A DNA stretch of 10,570 nt, taken from SAR324 cluster bacterium. Lineage in GTDB: Bacteria > SAR324 > JACQKK01. The position numbers were made by a program, and so were the translations under genes. Location of the stretch: positions 1 to 10,570 of the forward strand of contig JACZVE010000068.1 in the NCBI GenBank assembly GCA_022572825.1. Direction: 5' to 3'. Positions 8,148 to 10,570 of the stretch are shown piece after piece. The notes beneath the pieces were generated by a model that saw only the letters and a list, made by a program, of their open reading frames with translations, was not told the origin of the DNA and ran no database searches. Every line of letters begins with the position of its first letter. Position 1 is the stretch's first letter.

Positions 8148-8221
8148 TCCGCTCCGCGGGTTCCGAACCGCAAAAGGAGCCGCAGCAAAGCGGGAGCGCC
8201 GCGCCCAACCGAATGCATCCC

Positions 8222-8227
8222 GAGGAG
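8222..8227 (+). promoter_or_regulatory. ribosome binding site of dapD
   Basis: GAGGAG lies four bases before the ATG at 8232. It supports that start, and therefore the long N-terminal extension of DapD, rather than a start farther in. Confidence 0.6.
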
Positions 8228-8231
8228 CCTC

Positions 8232-9347
8232 ATGACCGAGAGCAACGCAGCCCTGGAGCGATTCCCGTCCATCGAGCACATGGTACTGCTGCGCGTTGAC
8301 GACCCGCAGGGGCACCTGCGGGCCGTCCTGCCCAATCTTCCCCCGCACGCCGATGCCCTGCGCGTGCTGCACGGCGTGCAGGACCGCGATGGGCGGATCG
8401 GCGCCGCCGAGGCGAAGCGGGGCCTGGAGGTGCTGGCGAAGTTGCGCAAGGACAAGGGCCATCCCGCCGCGGAGGTGCTGCTGCACGCCGTGGCGGGCAA
8501 ATCCCACCGCCTGCGCGTGATTGCCAGCCCGGTGGCGGGATTGCTGGAACGCATTGCCCAGCGCAAGGGGAGCCGCGAGGACAGCGAGGCCTTCTTCGAT
8601 CTGCTCAACGCCGGCGATGTGCGCGCGGCGGAGCGTGTGGACGGCGTCTGGCAGCCCCAGCCCTACGTGATCGACGGCATTCTCAACTACTTCGCGGCAC
8701 ACAACAGCGTGCGCATGGGCGAGGACGGCTGGGACAAGGTGCCTCTCAAGATGGCCGGCGCCAGCGATGCCGAGTTCGAAGCGGGCGGCGTACGCTATGC
8801 GCCGGGCTCCAGAGTGCGTACCGGCTGCTACATCGGCCCCGGCACGGTGGTCATGAACCAGGCATTCGTCAACGTCGGCGCCTGGATCGCCGGCGATGGC
8901 GTGATGGTCGACGTGGCGGCGCGCATCGCCTCCTGCGCGCAGATCGGCAAGGGCGTCAAGTTCGGCGGCGGCTCGGGCATCGAGGGCATCCTCGAGCCAG
9001 CCGGCCGCCTGCCTTCCATCGTAGAGGATCGCGCCAAGATCGGCGCCATGTGCGAGGTGGCGGGCATCGTCTGCGAGGGGGCCGTGCTGGCCAGCGGCGT
9101 GGTGATGGCCTCGGGCAAGAAGATCTTCGACGAGGCGACCGGGGAGATCGTGCCGCCCCTGCAACTGCCGGTGGGCGACACCGTCTACCACGTGCCCGTG
9201 ATTCCCGCCTACCGCCTCGCCGTGGGCGGCTCGCTGCTGGCGGAATCGGGCAAACTGGCCACGGACGCCATCATTCTCAAGCCGGGCGATCTGCGCGACA
9301 CCGACACGCTGAAGCATTTCGCGCGCCAGGGCATCCTCTATCAATAG
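8232..9347 (+). CDS. dapD: 2,3,4,5-tetrahydropyridine-2,6-dicarboxylate N-succinyltransferase, N-terminally extended
   Basis: DapD succinylates tetrahydrodipicolinate using succinyl-CoA, in the cytosolic succinylase branch leading to meso-diaminopimelate and lysine. Residues about 100-172 match the E. coli helical domain (LLNAGDVRAAERVDGVW, then DKVPLKM). Residues 190-310 form the left-handed beta-helix with hexapeptide pattern, including VRTGCYIGPGTVVM, VNVGAW, MVDVAARIASCAQIGKGV and GSGIEGILEP. D227 aligns with the catalytic Asp141 of the E. coli enzyme and E275 with the conserved Glu189. The C-terminal cap (311-371) is clearly different from E. coli. The protein is 371 residues against 274 in E. 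coli. The excess is an N-terminal block of about 100 residues (FPSIEHMVLLRV... to ...RLRVIASP) with mixed helix and strand character. GAGGAG before the ATG supports that start. Enzyme assignment is secure at family level; the extension's role is unknown. Confidence 0.93.
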   Translation: MTESNAALERFPSIEHMVLLRVDDPQGHLRAVLPNLPPHADALRVLHGVQDRDGRIGAAEAKRGLEVLAKLRKDKGHPAAEVLLHAVAGKSHRLRVIASPVAGLLERIAQRKGSREDSEAFFDLLNAGDVRAAERVDGVWQPQPYVIDGILNYFAAHNSVRMGEDGWDKVPLKMAGASDAEFEAGGVRYAPGSRVRTGCYIGPGTVVMNQAFVNVGAWIAGDGVMVDVAARIASCAQIGKGVKFGGGSGIEGILEPAGRLPSIVEDRAKIGAMCEVAGIVCEGAVLASGVVMASGKKIFDEATGEIVPPLQLPVGDTVYHVPVIPAYRLAVGGSLLAESGKLATDAIILKPGDLRDTDTLKHFARQGILYQ

Positions 9348-9370
9348 CCCCCGACCGGAATCGACGCGCT

Positions 9371-9446
9371 CTGCCGCTGCTCCCCGCGGCAGGCCGCCTC
9401 ACCGCGTGGCGTCCTCGCACTGCCCGCGGCGTTCCCCGACGCCGCG
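9371..9446 (+). terminator. two GC hairpins after dapD, possible terminator
   Basis: CTGCCGC (9371-9377) pairs with GCGGCAG (9386-9392) around an 8-base loop. CGCGGCGT (9425-9432) pairs perfectly with ACGCCGCG (9439-9446) around TCCCCG. The second stem is followed by AAAATTC and a sharp change to AT-rich DNA rather than a T-run. Termination is plausible from position, but the structure is not a textbook intrinsic terminator. Confidence 0.4.
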
Positions 9447-9589
9447 AAAATTCACAAATCATTTATATTTACTTAAAACGCACGACACAATTGGGTGCGA
9501 TGATGGTTGCGCGGGTAACAATTCCTCGGGAATCTACGTCTAACTGTGTAACACCGCGCTTATTGACAGTTGAAACCGGAGAGAAGGTG
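9447..9589 (+). promoter_or_regulatory. AT-rich control region of the first small-protein gene
   Basis: After the dapD hairpins the composition drops abruptly to AT-rich for about 35 bases. A candidate promoter is TTCACA (9451-9456) - N17 - TAAAAC (9474-9479). Downstream are an inverted repeat ATTCC-TCG-GGAAT near 9522-9534 and a short one, GTGT-A-ACAC (9546-9554). GGAG at 9578-9581 is a good ribosome binding site, 8 bases before the ATG at 9590. TTGACA at 9563-9568 is too close to the start codon to be a useful -35 box. No CIRCE-like half-site is seen here, unlike at the second small gene. Confidence 0.4.
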
Positions 9590-9781
9590 ATGAAGAAAAA
9601 ACAGATCACGCAGGCCGATATTCAGGCTGCCCTGGAAAAGTTCAAGCGCGCCGGCGGATTGATCAGGCGGCTTCCGGCTCAAGTCGCTCCCGCCCGCACC
9701 ATCGCACGCGGCAAAGGCATCTACGAGAACGTCGAAGAATTCCTGGCGAAGGTCGAGGGCGTCTATGACACCCCCTCGTAA
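9590..9781 (+). CDS. small basic protein, 63 aa, GGLI-LP family (paralogue 1)
   Basis: I do not recognise a named family. The start is fixed by GGAG 8 bases upstream. Residues 6-29 (ITQADIQAALEKFKRAGGLI then RRLP) form a predicted helix, a GG turn and a short extended segment ending in LP. A basic linker (AQVAPARTIARGK) follows, then IYENVEEFLAKVEGVYDTPS. This core matches the protein encoded at 10199-10393 without gaps: 14 of the 24 residues in 6-29 are identical, and the K..YE pairing further on is kept. The two are therefore paralogues and both frames are real. There is no signal peptide, membrane segment or cysteine pair. The gene stands alone between dapD and its paralogue, on the same strand, with its own upstream AT-rich region, and is followed at once by a GC hairpin. 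The function is unknown; a small nucleic-acid- or protein-binding adaptor would fit the size and charge but is a guess. Confidence 0.82.
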   Translation: MKKKQITQADIQAALEKFKRAGGLIRRLPAQVAPARTIARGKGIYENVEEFLAKVEGVYDTPS

Positions 9782-9798
9782 GGCGCGGCCGGGGCGCC
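9782..9798 (+). terminator. GC hairpin directly after the first small gene
   Basis: GGCGC (9782-9786) starts immediately after the stop codon and pairs with GCGCC (9794-9798) around a 7-base loop. No T-run follows. The position, matched by a similar hairpin after the second small gene, suggests transcript end formation or 3' protection. Confidence 0.3.
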
Positions 9799-9975
9799 AC
9801 CCGGGAGCGGACCGCAGCCTCCGGCCGGCCCTTTCCCCTATCGCAGGCGCATCGCTTCGCGCCACTCTGCACGCACGGCGCCGCTGCCCGTCTTCCCACC
9901 GCGGTCGATGGGCGCTGCACGGCGCGCATTCCCGATTCCGGTTCGGAGTCATCGCTCCCCAGGGCTTCTCCCAAA

Positions 9976-9986
9976 ATACTTAGTAT
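9976..9986. repeat. ATACT-T-AGTAT palindrome
   Basis: An 11-bp near-perfect palindrome lies in an AT-rich patch of the otherwise GC-rich 289-bp spacer between the small genes, about 90 bases upstream of the second gene's -35 box. It could be a distal operator; no regulator is recognised. The rest of this spacer (about 9799-9970) shows nothing I can name. Confidence 0.25.
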
Positions 9987-10050
9987 CTTCAGTGGACTGG
10001 GCTTGATTCCGGGTAATCTCTGAAATCTGCAAATTGGCGTTTCTCGTGCC

Positions 10051-10071
10051 GTGTTTTGCATACGAAAACAC
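10051..10071. promoter_or_regulatory. inverted repeat abutting the -35 box of the second small gene
   Basis: GTGTTTT (10051-10057) and AAAACAC (10065-10071) are exact reverse complements separated by 7 bases. The repeat ends one base before the TTGACT -35 box, with its centre near -46 relative to the predicted start of transcription. That is a classic place for a dimeric activator or repressor. The cognate regulator is unknown. Confidence 0.55.
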
Positions 10072-10100
10072 TTGACTGTTAGCAAACCAAATAGTAGAGT
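10072..10100 (+). promoter_or_regulatory. sigma70-type promoter of the second small gene
   Basis: TTGACT (10072-10077) matches the -35 consensus at 5 of 6 positions. After an ideal 17-base spacer, TAGAGT (10095-10100) matches the -10 at 4 of 6. Transcription would begin near 10107, giving a leader of about 90 bases. The CIRCE-type operator lies across the spacer and -10. Confidence 0.7.
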
Positions 10101-10105
10101 GCTAA
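10079..10105. promoter_or_regulatory. CIRCE element (HrcA operator)
   Basis: The sequence reads TTAGCAAAC, nine bases, GAGTGCTAA. The CIRCE consensus is TTAGCACTC-N9-GAGTGCTAA: the right half is perfect, the left half matches at 7 of 9, and the spacer length is exact. Within it, TGTTAGCA (10077-10084) and TGCTAACA (10100-10107) are perfect inverted repeats. CIRCE is bound by the HrcA repressor at groESL and dnaK operons, typically overlapping a promoter, as here. Binding would block the TTGACT/TAGAGT promoter, with relief on heat shock. The hrcA gene itself is not in the window. Confidence 0.8.
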
Positions 10106-10193
10106 CACATTGTCCAAAGTGTTAAGGCCAAAGTCATCAAGGGGTTCTGTCCACCGGCGGGCAGCCCTTGGGCGCACCCTGATCGCAAAGGAG
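10103..10193 (+). promoter_or_regulatory. structured leader and ribosome binding site of the second small gene
   Basis: AAGGAG (10188-10193) lies 5 bases before the ATG and fixes the start. Upstream, TAACAC (10103-10108) can pair with GTGTTA (10119-10124), and CAAGGG (10138-10143) with CCCTTG (10165-10170). The same CCCTTG can instead pair with CAAAGG (10186-10191), with one mismatch, covering part of the ribosome binding site. Two exclusive folds are therefore possible. Whether this is regulatory is inference. Confidence 0.4.
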
Positions 10194-10198
10194 ACGCC

Positions 10199-10393
10199 AT
10201 GAAAGACAATACGATCATTACGGAAGCGGAAATTCAGCAGGCGCTGAAGAGGTTTCAGGAGCGGGGCGGGCTTATCAAGCAGCTCCCCGATGAAATCGTG
10301 CCGCGGCACACTCTCGTCGGCGCGAAGTACGCCGTGTACGAGACCGTCAGCAACGAGGGCGCGGGCGCCGAGCTGGGCCAGCCGGCGCGGTGA
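10199..10393 (+). CDS. small protein, 64 aa, GGLI-LP family (paralogue 2), CIRCE-controlled
   Basis: I do not recognise a named family. The AAGGAG ribosome binding site 5 bases upstream fixes the start. Residues 7-30 (ITEAEIQQALKRFQERGGLI then KQLP) align without gaps to residues 6-29 of the protein at 9590-9781, with the same helix, GG turn and LP ending. Next come DEIVPRHTLVGAKYAVYETV, in which K43 and Y47-E48 match the paralogue after a one-residue insertion. The last 14 residues are small and flexible. The protein has no signal peptide, membrane segment or cysteine. A sigma70-type promoter overlapped by a CIRCE element, with a second inverted repeat at the -35, precedes the gene. HrcA-controlled heat induction is therefore the prediction. 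No chaperone gene follows; the next 177 bases to the window edge appear non-coding. The function is unknown, with a role in protein quality control suggested only by the operator. Confidence 0.85.
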   Translation: MKDNTIITEAEIQQALKRFQERGGLIKQLPDEIVPRHTLVGAKYAVYETVSNEGAGAELGQPAR

Positions 10394-10423
10394 GGGGCCC
10401 GGCCTTCCGAAAGGAGCCGCCCC
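10394..10423 (+). terminator. GC hairpin directly after the second small gene
   Basis: Immediately after the TGA, GGGGC (10394-10398) pairs with GCCCC (10419-10423). Inside, GGCCTT pairs with AAG and GCC around CCGA, with short bulges. There is no T-run. A second stem, GAGACGTGA (10471-10479) with TCACGTTTC (10485-10493), has a 9-bp arm with one G-U pair and is another candidate end point. Confidence 0.35.
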
Positions 10424-10570
10424 GCAACGTCCTTCCTGCCTGCCTCGGCGTGAGAGACCTCTCGCCCGCGGAGACGTGAGCCCGTCACGTTTCTGGAGCG
10501 CCGGGGCCACTCGCGCTTACCAACCCTCGCTTCGCCACAGCATCGTCCCGGACAGCTCCGCTCCGGCGTC

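Noticed and set aside
7044..9344. 766-codon open frame on the minus strand across the phosphotransferase and dapD genes
   Set aside because: It spans two clearly recognisable genes on the other strand and has the same shadow-like composition.
9563..9568. Perfect TTGACA as a -35 box for the first small gene
   Set aside because: It is only 21 bases before the start codon, so the -10 would fall on the ribosome binding site and ATG.
9590..10393. Small paralogues as ribosomal protein bS21 relatives
   Set aside because: The ALKRF segment is superficially like bS21, but the GGLI-LP core and the tail do not match bS21's conserved arginine-rich sequence.
9590..10393. Small paralogues as a toxin-antitoxin pair
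   Set aside because: They are homologous to each other, separated by about 420 bp, and have separate control regions; toxin-antitoxin genes are normally unrelated in sequence and adjacent or overlapping.

Overview
This window is GC-rich chromosomal DNA, most likely from a beta- or gammaproteobacterium. It carries an MEP-pathway gene (dxs), a succinylase-branch lysine/peptidoglycan gene (dapD), an ACAD10/11-type phosphotransferase, and a site matching the CIRCE heat-shock operator. There are no tRNA or rRNA genes, no CRISPR array, and no transposase or phage gene. The taxonomic placement is an inference from gene content and base composition only.

Layout from left to right. Bases 2-58 may be the end of a gene entering from the left. 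A gap of about 340 bp follows, holding a strong GC hairpin (226-249) and a tandem 10-bp repeat. Bases 396-4121 (+) encode a 1241-residue soluble, mostly helical protein that I cannot assign to any family. It meets a convergent PAT-type GNAT acetyltransferase (4118-4753, -) at a shared CTAG, so the two stop codons overlap. Upstream of the acetyltransferase on the same strand lies dxs (4818-6743, -), whose thiamine-diphosphate-activating glutamate is followed by an unusual sequence. A 315-bp divergent region with a candidate dxs promoter separates it from an APH-fold phosphotransferase (7059-8147, +). This is followed after 84 bp by dapD (8232-9347, +), which has about 100 extra N-terminal residues relative to the E. 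coli form.

The right end is the most interesting part. Two separate monocistronic genes (9590-9781 and 10199-10393) encode 63- and 64-residue paralogues with a shared core ITxA[DE]IQxALxxF...GGLIxxLP. The second has a sigma70-type promoter, TTGACT-N17-TAGAGT, overlapped by TTAGCAAAC-N9-GAGTGCTAA. This matches the CIRCE consensus (the HrcA operator) at 16 of 18 fixed positions with the exact 9-nt spacer. A perfect 7-bp inverted repeat, GTGTTTT-N7-AAAACAC, abuts the -35 box. The arrangement predicts an undescribed small protein under HrcA-type heat-shock control, with a second possible regulator. Both small genes are followed directly by a GC-rich hairpin.

Functionally, dxs (isoprenoid precursors) and dapD (lysine and cell wall) are housekeeping genes. 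The large orphan protein, the phosphotransferase and the small-protein pair have no shared pathway with them that can be read from the sequence.
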